From contig NZ_JACHMQ010000001.1 in the NCBI RefSeq assembly GCF_014208105.1, positions 434,001 through 498,000 on the forward strand: DNA of 64,000 nucleotides. Reading direction: 5' to 3'. Source of the DNA: Actinomadura coerulea (GTDB taxonomy: Bacteria > Actinomycetota > Actinomycetes > Streptosporangiales > Streptosporangiaceae). The notes beneath the pieces were generated by a model. That model saw only the letters and a program-made list of their open reading frames with translations. It was not told the DNA's origin and did not search any database. Positions 25,540 through 33,910 of this stretch are shown piece after piece; position 1 is the stretch's first letter, and every line of letters starts with the position of its first letter. The translations under genes were made by a program, and so were the position numbers.

Positions 25540-27108
25540 TCACTGCTCATGGTGTTCCACCCAGAACACGTTGCGGTTGCCCCGGTCGTGCTTGGCCGAG
25601 CGGATGACGTAGTCGCCGCGCCAACGCCCGGCCTGCCCGGTGAGCAGTCGGCCGAGGGACAGGGCGTTGGGCAGGCGGCCGGTGTGGGTGGTGATGAACT
25701 GCCCGTCCCACCGGTCGTGTTCGTCCAGGCCGATCCGGTCGGGGTCGCCGGAGCGGCGCAACTCGGCGGCGGTCATGGGCTCGGTGCCGTGCAGATCGTG
25801 CCAGCAGGCCAGGAACGCGCGCCAGCGGGTCTCATCCTCGTCGATGCCGCGGACGTCGGCGGCGTTGGCCAGGAACCCCTCGATGCCGTGGTGGGCCAGG
25901 AACCCGCCGAGGGCTTGGGCCCACGGGGTGAACTGCCGCATCGAGACGGTGTCGGCGCGCGGCGCTCCGTCGCCGGTCCAGTCCAGGACCAGGACCAGCA
26001 GGTGCCACAGCACGGTGAGCTGGTTGCGCGGGTCGGTGATCCACTGGTCCAGGTGCGGGATCCCGAACCGGGATTGGTCGCGCTGCTCGGGCCGCGGCAT
26101 GTTGGGGTCCAGGTGCACTCGGACGGTGCGGGAGGCCATGTCCCCACCGACTTGGAGGTTGTTGCCGGTGGCCATCCAGAGCCGGTCGTTGACGGTGGCG
26201 ATGTTGCGGGACGCGCCCAGTTGGCGGTCGGACCAGACGCCGGCGGTGACGAGCAGCGCGAGTGTGGCCGAGTCGATGACGGTGCCTTCGGCGAGGTTGT
26301 CCCACACCACCACGCCGACCTGTTCGGCCAGCACCGCGGTGATGGACTTGCGGAGTTCTTCCTCGGTGTAGGCCCAGGGGATGACGCGCTGGCCGTAGAG
26401 CATGCCGGGCCCGCCGGTCAGGATGCTCTTGCCAGAGGCGGGCATGGTCGCGTCGATCAGCGCGAACGGCGTCAGGGACCGGGTGAAGTGCCGCAGGATC
26501 GGGGTGACCAGCAGCGCGAGGTAGTTCGCCCGGTCGGCCGCACTCGCCCAAGGGAAGTCACGCAGGAACCGGTTCAGGACGAAGTCGCGGGCGGTGTCGA
26601 CCTGTTCGGCGGTGGGCTGGTCCGGGACGGGCGGCAGCGCCACTTTCGACGCCAGATACAGGCCGGTCGCGGCGTCGTAGCCGGGGCGTTGCAGAAGGGT
26701 GCCGTCTCGGCGGAGCACGGGGGCGCCGATCACACCACGCAGCGGCGCCAGGCCCGGCCAGGTCTTACCGGCCAGCACTGAGGCCAGGATGTCGCGCGGC
26801 GGGGTGACCTCCTCTTCGAACGTCTCGGTTCCGCCGTTGCCGGTTCGGCGGGACCGGAGCCGGTAGACGTAGGCGTGTTCGGCCAGTAGACCCGCCAGGG
26901 TGGCCGGGGTGACCGGGCTGGCGGTCACCGGAAGGGGCGAGTCCTCGTCGGCGGCCGGGGAGGTCTGCCCGCCTGACACGGTTTCCATGTGGACCAGGGA
27001 CCCTGCCGAGACGTAGGTGTCGGGCAGGGTGCCGCTGGCGAGTTCGGCTTTCAGGACGCGGATGGTCTCGGGGCCGGATCCGGCTTGCAGTCGCGGCAGG
27101 TTGGTCAT
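25540..27108 (-). CDS. AICE replication helicase-like ATPase
   Basis: The 522-residue protein follows the prim-pol gene and resembles the D5/superfamily 3-type helicase partner found in prim-pol AICEs. A nucleotide-binding region lies around ALIDATMPASGKSIL (a variant P-loop, ASGKS), followed by VVVWDNLAEGT (Walker B-like) and WMATGNNLQVGGDMASR (sensor-like; R fingers). It would unwind the element's origin for replication after excision. ATG at 27108 overlaps the prim-pol stop by four bases. The iteron region lies directly after its 3' end. Confidence 0.75.
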   Translation of the reverse strand: MTNLPRLQAGSGPETIRVLKAELASGTLPDTYVSAGSLVHMETVSGGQTSPAADEDSPLPVTASPVTPATLAGLLAEHAYVYRLRSRRTGNGGTETFEEEVTPPRDILASVLAGKTWPGLAPLRGVIGAPVLRRDGTLLQRPGYDAATGLYLASKVALPPVPDQPTAEQVDTARDFVLNRFLRDFPWASAADRANYLALLVTPILRHFTRSLTPFALIDATMPASGKSILTGGPGMLYGQRVIPWAYTEEELRKSITAVLAEQVGVVVWDNLAEGTVIDSATLALLVTAGVWSDRQLGASRNIATVNDRLWMATGNNLQVGGDMASRTVRVHLDPNMPRPEQRDQSRFGIPHLDQWITDPRNQLTVLWHLLVLVLDWTGDGAPRADTVSMRQFTPWAQALGGFLAHHGIEGFLANAADVRGIDEDETRWRAFLACWHDLHGTEPMTAAELRRSGDPDRIGLDEHDRWDGQFITTHTGRLPNALSLGRLLTGQAGRWRGDYVIRSAKHDRGNRNVFWVEHHEQ

Positions 27109-28052
27109 GCGGGCACGCTCCTGGGGCGTTGGGTGCCGGCGCGGAACCCGGACCGGATGGTCCGGCGGGCGGGCATGGGTGCCAGCCCGGCGCGCTCGGC
27201 GGCAGCGGTCAGCAGTTGCTCGGTGTCGTCGGGGTCGAGGGCGCCGCCGGCCACGAGTTGGCCGAGGGCTACGGCGGCGCCGTACAAGGTGGCGTTGCGG
27301 CGTCCCTGGGGCGCGTCGGCGATCGCGGTCAGGCTGGCGGTGACCGCCTTGTTCAGGTAGGCGCCGCGGTTGCCGGTGGCCACCCGCACCGTGACCGGGC
27401 GTTGCGGCGGCAGCGGCGCGGGGCGGAGCCGTTCGGCGAGCCAGCCGGGCAGCGGAGCCGGGGCCGGGGTGTGGATCGGGTCATAAGCGCCGGTCCCGTC
27501 CGGCAGGTCGACGAAGGAGCCGGGGCCTACGACGTATCCGCCGTCGCCGCGGGTGTCGACCTTCCACCCCAGCCCGTTCCCGCGGTCGTCGGAGGTGTTG
27601 GTCAGCCGGACCCCGTCCGGGGCGGTGAAGTACAGGTGAGACCCGCCGCGCCGGGTCCGGACGTGGAAGGTCTCCAGCGGCAGCGGCTGGCCGGCCTGTT
27701 CGCACACCATGGCGAACACGTCGGCCCCCTCGTTGACGCCGGGCACCGCCCACCGGGGTGGCGGGCACTCGCCGGGCTTGGGCATGTCCAGGTCGATCAC
27801 CAGCAGGCCCGAGGGCCCGCACGCAATCCCGATGTTGTAGGGGCGCCGGGCCCAGATACGCCGGATCACCTCGGGATCGGTGGTGGCGACCTTGGTCCAC
27901 CGCACCCCGTGGGGCGGTTCCTTGTCGCGGGGGGCCAGCGGGAAGACGTGCCAGCCGCGCGCGGCGGCGGCCAGCGCGTAGCGCGCCAGCGCCGCGGCGT
28001 CGGGCCGGGGCGGAACGCGCGACCGGGCGGGAGTCGGGGCGGGTTCGGTCAT
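27105..28052 (-). CDS. Bifunctional DNA primase/polymerase (prim-pol)
   Basis: The 315-residue archaeo-eukaryotic-type primase has a prim-pol N-terminal domain from about residue 15: RGWHVFPLAPRDKEPPHGVRW, PYNIGIACGPSGLLVIDLDMP (metal-binding DxD) and THVRTRRGGSHLYF-like RTRRGGSHLYFTAP (catalytic His). Together with the downstream helicase it would initiate and extend primers for the element's own replication. Prim-pol modules define one of the replication types known among AICEs. ATGA overlaps on both sides couple it to the methyltransferase and helicase genes. Confidence 0.88.
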   Translation of the reverse strand: MTEPAPTPARSRVPPRPDAAALARYALAAAARGWHVFPLAPRDKEPPHGVRWTKVATTDPEVIRRIWARRPYNIGIACGPSGLLVIDLDMPKPGECPPPRWAVPGVNEGADVFAMVCEQAGQPLPLETFHVRTRRGGSHLYFTAPDGVRLTNTSDDRGNGLGWKVDTRGDGGYVVGPGSFVDLPDGTGAYDPIHTPAPAPLPGWLAERLRPAPLPPQRPVTVRVATGNRGAYLNKAVTASLTAIADAPQGRRNATLYGAAVALGQLVAGGALDPDDTEQLLTAAAERAGLAPMPARRTIRSGFRAGTQRPRSVPA

Positions 28053-29203
28053 GCTGCGGTCCTTTCGTGCGGCGTCGGCAGGGCGAACAGGTCGAGTTGC
28101 GGTGTTGCCGGGCGGTCGGTGCACAGGCGGGCATGGGAGACGTCCGGGCGGGCCGTTCCGTAGATCTCGGTGAGGCGGTCCCAGACGGCGTCATGCCAGG
28201 GGCGGCCGGTGGCGGCGCCGAGCACGGCGGCGGCCATCACCGGCGGTACCGCGTCGGCAATGCGTTGGAACCGTGACGACCGGGATCCGTGCCAGGGGTA
28301 GTCGGCCGGGAAGGTCTGCAAGAGCCCGGCCTGGGAGTCGGACAAGCGGCCGGCGACGCTGCCCAGGTCGGTGCGGTACCAGGTTCGGGCGCCGTTGCCG
28401 GTCAGCGAAACGGCGGGGCCGTCCGCGCTGAACTCGTTGCCGCCGGCGGTGGTGCGGCTGCCGCGGGTGTTGATGCGCCTGCCGGGCGGCCACCCCAGGG
28501 CGGCGGCCATCGTGGTAGCCGGGAACGGCGTGATCGGGTTCGGTGGTCGGTCGGCCGGAGCGGCCCCGAACCGGTCGCAGTCCCAGCGAGCCCGGTAGGG
28601 CAGGGCGTCCAGTGCGGGGGTGTGGCCGCGGGTGGCGATCAAGAACACGCGGGTTCGCCGGGTTGCGGCACCGAAGTCGTCGGCGCGCAACGTCAGGACG
28701 GTGCAGGTGTCCCACCGGTGCATCGCGGCCAGTTCGGCGGCGAACTCTTGCCAGATCCTTCGCACGGCGGGCACCTGTTCGGCGACCAGCCACCGCAGAC
28801 CGGGCAAGGACAGAGCGAGTTCGAGGGTCTCCAGGACCAGCGCGGTACGCGGGTCGGTGACCGCGGCGGCGACCTCGTCCAGCGTGCGCCGCGGCTCGGT
28901 CGAGTCGGCGAGACGCTCGACGGCGTCTAGAACGGTGGCGTAGTCCGCGCGGCCGGTGCGCTTACCGGAGTCGGCGTAGGTCGGGCACGGCGGACCGGAC
29001 ACCCAGCCTTCGGCGTCGGCGAACGCGTCGGGGTCGAGAGTGCGGACGTCGGCACGCGTTCGGGGGTGCCCGGCGGCGCGTGCGGTGGCGCACGCGTCGC
29101 CGTTCACCTCCCATCCCAGCGCGGCGCCCAGGCCGAGCATCCGCAGGCCCTCGGATAGGCCACCGGCGCCGGCGAATCCTTCCAGCACGGCCGCGCAGGT
29201 CAT
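28049..29203 (-). CDS. C5 cytosine DNA methyltransferase of the AICE
   Basis: The 384-residue enzyme has C5-MTase motif I FAGAGGLSEGL (10-20), motif IV SGPPCPTYADSG with catalytic C73, motif VI-like LVAEQVPAV, motif VIII-like FGAATRRTRVFLIA and a C-terminal motif X region (RIADAVPPVMAAAVLGA). The usual PCQ, ENV and QRRxR sequences read PCP, EQV and TRRTR. No restriction endonuclease is nearby, so this is an orphan MTase. It may mark or protect element DNA, or regulate its replication, as it is coupled to prim-pol. ATG at 29203 overlaps the upstream stop. Confidence 0.85.
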   Translation of the reverse strand: MTCAAVLEGFAGAGGLSEGLRMLGLGAALGWEVNGDACATARAAGHPRTRADVRTLDPDAFADAEGWVSGPPCPTYADSGKRTGRADYATVLDAVERLADSTEPRRTLDEVAAAVTDPRTALVLETLELALSLPGLRWLVAEQVPAVRRIWQEFAAELAAMHRWDTCTVLTLRADDFGAATRRTRVFLIATRGHTPALDALPYRARWDCDRFGAAPADRPPNPITPFPATTMAAALGWPPGRRINTRGSRTTAGGNEFSADGPAVSLTGNGARTWYRTDLGSVAGRLSDSQAGLLQTFPADYPWHGSRSSRFQRIADAVPPVMAAAVLGAATGRPWHDAVWDRLTEIYGTARPDVSHARLCTDRPATPQLDLFALPTPHERTAA

Positions 29204-29415
29204 GCGGCTTCACCACCCAGCCCTAGGGCGCCGCTCGTGTTCCAGGCGGGTTCGGCGGCGTCTCGGATGGCGGTCTCTGCGCACGTCTTGTGGCAGGGGT
29301 GGCCCTTGCGGTCGCGGCAGAACGCGCCGCGACCGCAGTGCACGCATGGGAGGCGGCGGCCGCCGCCCCAATGTGCGGCGGAGTGCCAGTCCAGGCCGGT
29401 GCGGGGGCGGGTCAT
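29200..29415 (-). CDS. Small Cys-rich protein in the AICE replication operon
   Basis: The 71-residue protein has a compact Cys/His cluster, CVHCGRGAFCRDRKGHPCHKTC, that should bind one zinc ion. No other domain is visible. Similar small proteins precede the methyltransferase in other actinomycete elements, to my knowledge without a known function. It overlaps both neighbours by four bases (ATGA), being the second of five coupled genes. Confidence 0.75.
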   Translation of the reverse strand: MTRPRTGLDWHSAAHWGGGRRLPCVHCGRGAFCRDRKGHPCHKTCAETAIRDAAEPAWNTSGALGLGGEAA

Positions 29416-29723
29416 CGACGGCCCCGGCGCTTGTGCTCGTTTTGGGCGTAGGGGCGGTGGGCGAAGGCGCGGTACTCGCGGCCCTTTCCGCCGCAGCGGT
29501 CGCAGGCCCGGTAGGCGTGGCTGAACAGGGCGCCGCGGTGGCGGCCCGAGCCGTTGCAGCGGGGGCAGTTCTTGTAGGGGTGGATCCGGATGGAGATCGC
29601 GTAGCCGAGGCCGTAGACGGCGGCGGCGAGGATCAGCAGCAGCCACCTGCGCCCGCCGCCGTCGTCCTGGGGGGCGGTGTCGGCGGCGAGCGGGGCGAGG
29701 GAGTGCAGCGCGGACAGCGGCAT
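29412..29723 (-). CDS. Membrane protein with DnaJ-type zinc ribbon
   Basis: The 103-residue protein has a hydrophobic helix (WLLLILAAAVYGLGYAISI, about 36-54) and a cytosolic zinc ribbon of the DnaJ type, CPRCNGSG and CDRCGGKG. It heads a five-gene unit with this zinc ribbon, the Cys-rich protein, the C5 methyltransferase, prim-pol and the helicase, each pair overlapping by four bases. GGAAGG lies 9 bases before the ATG. The function is unknown; membrane tethering of replication or transfer components is an inference. Confidence 0.78.
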   Translation of the reverse strand: MPLSALHSLAPLAADTAPQDDGGGRRWLLLILAAAVYGLGYAISIRIHPYKNCPRCNGSGRHRGALFSHAYRACDRCGGKGREYRAFAHRPYAQNEHKRRGRR

Positions 29724-29838
29724 GGACGGGTGCCTTCCAGGTGAGTGCGGGCATGCGAAACACCCCCGGGCGGTGCGGCGTGTGGCCGTGCCGCTCGGGG
29801 GTGCGGGCCCGCAGGTTGGTAACGGAGTGTGAGAGTGG

Positions 29839-29943
29839 TTTTGGCTCTCGCTGTTTTGGCTCTCTTGGCTCGTTGCCCCCTCTGTAGGGGGCGGTGGAGC
29901 CAAGTGGTGGAGCCGAGTCGTGGTCCAAGTCGTGGACCAAGTC
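29839..29943. repeat. Tandem repeats behind traB: candidate clt transfer locus and terminator
   Basis: Four near-identical 12-13-base units starting GTGG and ending AAGT or GAGT run head to tail at 29894-29906, 29907-29919, 29920-29931 and 29932-29943. Upstream, TTTTGGCTCTC occurs at 29839-29849 and 29854-29864. CTTGGCTC at 29864-29871 pairs with GAGCCAAG at 29897-29904, and a GCCCCCT/AGGGGGC inner stem makes a hairpin. TraB translocases recognise short direct repeats in the clt locus, so the array is a candidate binding site. The hairpin may also terminate traB transcription. Confidence 0.55.
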
Positions 29944-29956
29944 GGCCCCGGTTTGG

Positions 29957-32101
29957 TCACTGTGTGTGGTTGTCGGGGTGGTGGTCGGGGAGGTAGTAGC
30001 GGGCGGCTTTGGTGCTGCCGTGTCGGGTGATCAGGTCGTGGCTGCGCATGGCGGCCAGCCACTTTTTGACGGTGCTCTCGGGCTTGTCCAGGGCGGTCAC
30101 CAGTTCGTCGCGGCGGGCTCCGTCCGGGCCGCGTTCGGTGAGCAGGTCCAGGATGGTGCGGGCGGCGTCGTCGGGGACCTTGATGGACTGGTTGGCCTTG
30201 ACCAGGTCGGCCAGCGGGATGCCCTGTTCGGGCGGTTCGGGCATGTCGCGCAGCCGGGCCTCCACTTCGGCCACCAGCTCACCGGCGAGCCGGTCCACAG
30301 CGTCGTGGTCGCCCGGGTCAACCCCGAACCCGTCCCCGCCGGAAGCGGGCCGGGCAGCGGTGGGGCCGGGGTCGTCGTGGCCGGGTGTGTGCCCGCCCGT
30401 CCCGCCACCGGTCCGGCTACCGGTGTGGGCGGGGGTGCGGTGCCGGTCGGCGTAGCCGGGCAGCTTGGCGGCGATGGCCGGCTCCAGGGTGGCTACCGGC
30501 GCGCCGCGGCGCTTGGCGAGGTCTTCGACGGCGTTCAGGTCGGACAGGTCGCGGACGCGTCCGGCGGTCCAGGTGTTCTCACCGTCCACCACCAGCGCGA
30601 CGCCCTTCACGCCGCGGGCGTAGGTGGCCATGTTGGGCATCCCGGCGCCTTCCCAGTCCTCGATGGCGTTGCCCATCTCACTGGCGCGCTTCATCCGCAG
30701 CACGATCCGGTAGTCGGCGTTGGCGTTGGGGTCCTTGGACCCGGTGTACTGCTGGACGCCACGCTGTGAGGCGGTCAGCAGTTCCACCCCGGCCGAGCGG
30801 CCCCGCCGCCAGATCTGCTCGACGTGCTCTTTGGCCTCATACGCGATCGGCGAGTGCATCCCGGTGAGGGTGTCCAGCTCATCGACGAACACCAGGATGA
30901 CCGGCTCTTCGGGGCTGGGGATGTGGTTCTTGCCGCCGCTGTCCTTTGAGCGTTCCTCGACCACCGTGCGCGCCCACCGCAGGATGGCCAGCGCCTTCTT
31001 CTCCTCTCCGATACCAGCGGAGGCGTCCAGGGCCGGGCCCCAGAACCGGCCGATGGTGCCCTTGCCCAGGTCGATCCCCCACACCAGCACATCGGTGCAG
31101 GTGGTGGCCTGTTCGATCAGGTTGTTGTAGAGGGTGGTCTTTCCGGAACCGGTCGGGGCCACGATGAACGCGTGGTGACCCCCCTCGTGGTCGAACAGGG
31201 TGACCGTCATGTCGGTGCCGGTGTCGGGGTCCATTCCGACCACCAGCGGCGTTCCCTTGATCGAGCGCCGGGCGGCGGCGATCTGTTCGCGGGAGGCGGG
31301 CACGGTGGCGCGGTCGGGGTGGGCGGGCATCGCCGGGTGCAGCACGGGGCCTTCCCAGGGGTCGGTCATCTGGACCAGGACGCGGATGATGCCGGCGTGC
31401 TTGTCGTCGGTGGTGATGCGGACCCGTTCGGCGGGCAGGCCGATCTGGGCGGCGATGTCTTCGGCCAGGCCCTTGCCGTTCCCGGCCAGCTGGCTGGCGC
31501 GCTTGTTGGTGGCGCGGACATCGACGCGGAACCGGACCCCGAGCCGGGTGTCGTCCATGCCGACCAGGCGGGAGCCTTCCAGCCCGGCGGCGGTGGCCAG
31601 CTCATCCCACTTGAGTTGTTCGCGGGCCCATGCGCGCCGCTGTTTCAGCACGTCGGACCAGGTGTAGGCCGACCACGTCACGCTGGCGGAGATCGTGTAG
31701 GCCAGCAGGGTGCGCAGGTTGACGATGCCCAGCTGGGCGGCGGTGGCCAGCCACGCGGGGATCGCGGCGGCGGTCGCGGCGACGGTGGCCGAGTAGCGGT
31801 GGCTGGCGTGCTTTTTGTGGGTGCCGACCCAGGCGGCCAGCGCCGCCGGGGGCGCGAACGCCCCCAGCATGAGCGGGTCGGCGCCGGTCTGGTGGCCGAT
31901 CTCGCCGAGCGGATACAGCACGGCCAGGGCGTTGGCCAGCCCGCGGGTGTCAGGCGAGCGCGCCACCCATCGGCCATAGCCACGTACAGCGGTCAGCGCG
32001 ACGGTTCCGGCGGTGGGGCCGCGGCGGGAGTTGGTGCGGTTGCGGTGGGCGACGTCCCGCCAGCTGGTGGCGGAACGGGGCTGACGGGTGCGGCGCGCCA
32101 T
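29957..32101 (-). CDS. traB: FtsK/SpoIIIE-like conjugal DNA translocase TraB
   Basis: The 714-residue transfer protein has N-terminal membrane segments (about 55-145), then an FtsK-type motor with Walker A APTGSGKTT (315-323) and Walker B ILVFVDELD (402-410). A C-terminal winged helix (about 655-714, KPESTVKKWLAAMRSHDLI) probably reads clt repeats. In Streptomyces-type conjugation this single hexameric pump moves double-stranded DNA between mycelia. GGAGGAGG lies 9 bases before the ATG at 32101; an upstream in-frame start would add 23 residues. Tandem repeats start 13 bases after its stop. Confidence 0.94.
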   Translation of the reverse strand: MARRTRQPRSATSWRDVAHRNRTNSRRGPTAGTVALTAVRGYGRWVARSPDTRGLANALAVLYPLGEIGHQTGADPLMLGAFAPPAALAAWVGTHKKHASHRYSATVAATAAAIPAWLATAAQLGIVNLRTLLAYTISASVTWSAYTWSDVLKQRRAWAREQLKWDELATAAGLEGSRLVGMDDTRLGVRFRVDVRATNKRASQLAGNGKGLAEDIAAQIGLPAERVRITTDDKHAGIIRVLVQMTDPWEGPVLHPAMPAHPDRATVPASREQIAAARRSIKGTPLVVGMDPDTGTDMTVTLFDHEGGHHAFIVAPTGSGKTTLYNNLIEQATTCTDVLVWGIDLGKGTIGRFWGPALDASAGIGEEKKALAILRWARTVVEERSKDSGGKNHIPSPEEPVILVFVDELDTLTGMHSPIAYEAKEHVEQIWRRGRSAGVELLTASQRGVQQYTGSKDPNANADYRIVLRMKRASEMGNAIEDWEGAGMPNMATYARGVKGVALVVDGENTWTAGRVRDLSDLNAVEDLAKRRGAPVATLEPAIAAKLPGYADRHRTPAHTGSRTGGGTGGHTPGHDDPGPTAARPASGGDGFGVDPGDHDAVDRLAGELVAEVEARLRDMPEPPEQGIPLADLVKANQSIKVPDDAARTILDLLTERGPDGARRDELVTALDKPESTVKKWLAAMRSHDLITRHGSTKAARYYLPDHHPDNHTQ

Positions 32102-32131
32102 CGAGGCAGCCTCCTCCAGGGTCGAGAAAGG

Positions 32132-32163
32132 GCACGGCCCCGGCCGGGTGGCCGGGGCCGTGC
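32132..32163 (-). terminator. Hairpin upstream of traB
   Basis: A perfect 14-bp stem (32132-32145 / 32150-32163) with a four-base loop lies between the upstream gene's stop and traB. It could end or attenuate read-through into traB. Confidence 0.65.
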
Positions 32164-32225
32164 GAGACACAGCAGGAACACGGACGGGAGCGGGCGGGAC
32201 CGCAGCGGGGCGCGGCCCCGCCTGG

Positions 32226-33122
32226 TCAGGCGGCGTCTTCGCCGGTGAACTTCATCCCGCGTGCGGCGATCTCGCGGGGCTCCTCGAACAGGTCGGCGAA
32301 GGTGGACGCGGCGCGGTTGACCGCGGTGGCGGCCTCTCCGACGCCTTCGGAGACGGCGTCCAGCGGCGCGGTGACCTGGGTGGGCAGGCCGAGCCCGGAC
32401 ACGTCGGCGGCCCATTCCTCTACCTGCTTGGAGAAGGAGCGCAGCGCGTCGGCCAGGGTCACGCAGGTCTCCAGGAACTCGGCGTCGGTGGTCGGCTTCT
32501 CCAGGTCGATGCGGAAACCCGAACGGCTGGTCATGGTCCTCCTTGCGGTCGCGGCGGTCTCGCCGGTGGTGGGCCCGCCGGTCCCGCCGCGGCCGGTGGG
32601 GCCGGGGGCGGGGTTGCGGGGCTTGAGCGTGTAGAGGTCGTCGTCGTGAACGACCGAGCCGAAGAACGGGTCAGGAACGTGCGGGTCACCCGGCGCGGAG
32701 CCCGCCGCCGGCCCCGGCGTTGGCAGAGGTGCGGGCCCTGGCTGGGGCTGGGGCGGGTTCCCCCAGGCCGGCGGCGGGCCAGCGGGGCCCGGGGCGGCGA
32801 CGCCGGGGGCGGGCCGGTCGGGCTGGACGCGCCGGATCGGCGGGGTAGCGCCGGGCGGGTCGTCGCTGGTGGCTCGCTTGTTCCAGCGGCGTTCTGCGAG
32901 CTTGACCGCGGCGTTGCGGGTCTTGCGGGCGGTGGCGGCGAACGCGGCGCCGGTCTTGTCCCCTGCGCGGCCGGAGTAGTGCACGATCGCGGTCCTGGGC
33001 GACTTCCAGCCGGTGGCCTTGTAAGCGGAGGTGCCCGCGTTGCGGACGGCGTCCCGGCCGGTCTTGGTGCCGCCGGTCAGGACCAGGAACATCACGGCCC
33101 CGCCGATGATCGGATCGACCAT
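32226..33122 (-). CDS. AICE transfer-region protein with proline-rich linker
   Basis: The 298-residue protein starts with a hydrophobic segment (IIGGAVMFLVLTGGT) and basic region (to about 90), has a long Pro/Gly/Ala-rich linker (about 95-195), and ends in a helical domain (TDAEFLETCVTLADALRSFS; AVSEGVGEAATAVNRAASTF). The layout resembles adaptor or spread (Spd)-type proteins in AICEs, but I do not recognise a named family. It begins 6 bases after the stop of the preceding membrane-protein gene, so the two are co-transcribed. Confidence 0.72.
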   Translation of the reverse strand: MVDPIIGGAVMFLVLTGGTKTGRDAVRNAGTSAYKATGWKSPRTAIVHYSGRAGDKTGAAFAATARKTRNAAVKLAERRWNKRATSDDPPGATPPIRRVQPDRPAPGVAAPGPAGPPPAWGNPPQPQPGPAPLPTPGPAAGSAPGDPHVPDPFFGSVVHDDDLYTLKPRNPAPGPTGRGGTGGPTTGETAATARRTMTSRSGFRIDLEKPTTDAEFLETCVTLADALRSFSKQVEEWAADVSGLGLPTQVTAPLDAVSEGVGEAATAVNRAASTFADLFEEPREIAARGMKFTGEDAA

Positions 33123-33128
33123 GGGCGA

Positions 33129-33809
33129 TCACTCCCGCACCGTCAGGCCGCGGACGTGCCCGCCGGGGGTGAGGGCGAACCTGTGCCCCTGAGCGCACCT
33201 CCACCTGTCCACCCCGCCGGGCTCGGCCTGCTGGTCGGCGAGCTCGCCGTCAGGGTCGCCGTCATGGCCGATGTCGTGGCCGGTCTCCCAGGTGGTGGCG
33301 GCGTCGCCGCACACCGGGCACACCGGCACGTCTCCCGCTTCCTCCTGCTCAGTGCGGGCGGCGGGGGTGTGGGTGTTAGTGCGGGGCTGGGGCGCGGTGG
33401 CGGCGCTGATTGCGGTGAAGGCGATCGGCAGGCCGGTGATGGTCAGGGCCACCACCAGCCACGGCGCGCCGAGCCACACATGCATGAGCACGCCCGCAGC
33501 GGCGTACATGGCCAGGTCTGCCGGGCCAGGGCGGTGCTTCCACATGCGGGCACCGAACCGGCGGGCCCGCGGCCAGGCACCGGGGGTGAACAGCAGCATC
33601 CCGGCCGATGCGTTCCCGGCCGCGCCCCGGACGTTGGAGCCCAGGTTCCCCAGCCAGGACGAGATCTGGCCCTTGAACACCAACTGGTCCAGCAGCAGGA
33701 CGAACGCGCCGGACGCGGCGAACTCCCAGCCCTTGAGCGAGCGGGTCTTAAACCCGACGATGACCACACCGGTCAGGAACGCGAACACGATCCACTTGCC
33801 GACTTCCAT
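33129..33809 (-). CDS. Spd-like membrane protein with C-terminal zinc ribbon
   Basis: The 226-residue protein has about four hydrophobic segments (WIVFAFLTGVVIVGF, GAFVLLLDQLVF, DLAMYAAAGVLMHVWL, WLVVALTITGLPIAF). They are followed by a soluble tail with a possible zinc site, CPVCG near residue 166 and WRCAQGHRF near 208. Small membrane proteins between traB and the regulator usually act in intramycelial plasmid spread (Spd) in Streptomyces elements. ATG at 33809 is preferred, with AAGGGAA about 10 bases before it. Confidence 0.75.
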   Translation of the reverse strand: MEVGKWIVFAFLTGVVIVGFKTRSLKGWEFAASGAFVLLLDQLVFKGQISSWLGNLGSNVRGAAGNASAGMLLFTPGAWPRARRFGARMWKHRPGPADLAMYAAAGVLMHVWLGAPWLVVALTITGLPIAFTAISAATAPQPRTNTHTPAARTEQEEAGDVPVCPVCGDAATTWETGHDIGHDGDPDGELADQQAEPGGVDRWRCAQGHRFALTPGGHVRGLTVRE

Positions 33810-33910
33810 GAGATGGGTTCCCTTCGATTTGAGACAGACACAGGGGGCATGCGCAGGGCCACCCCGGGGCATGTGCTTCGGCCCGGGGCGGCGACGGATG
33901 GGGGGACGGG

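Noticed and set aside
28049..29203. Complete restriction-modification system
   Set aside because: No endonuclease is encoded in the adjoining genes; all neighbours are replication or zinc-ribbon proteins.
29040..29744. Long plus-strand open frame opposite the AICE small genes
   Set aside because: It is antisense to well-supported zinc-ribbon and MTase genes; such frames are normal in very GC-rich DNA.
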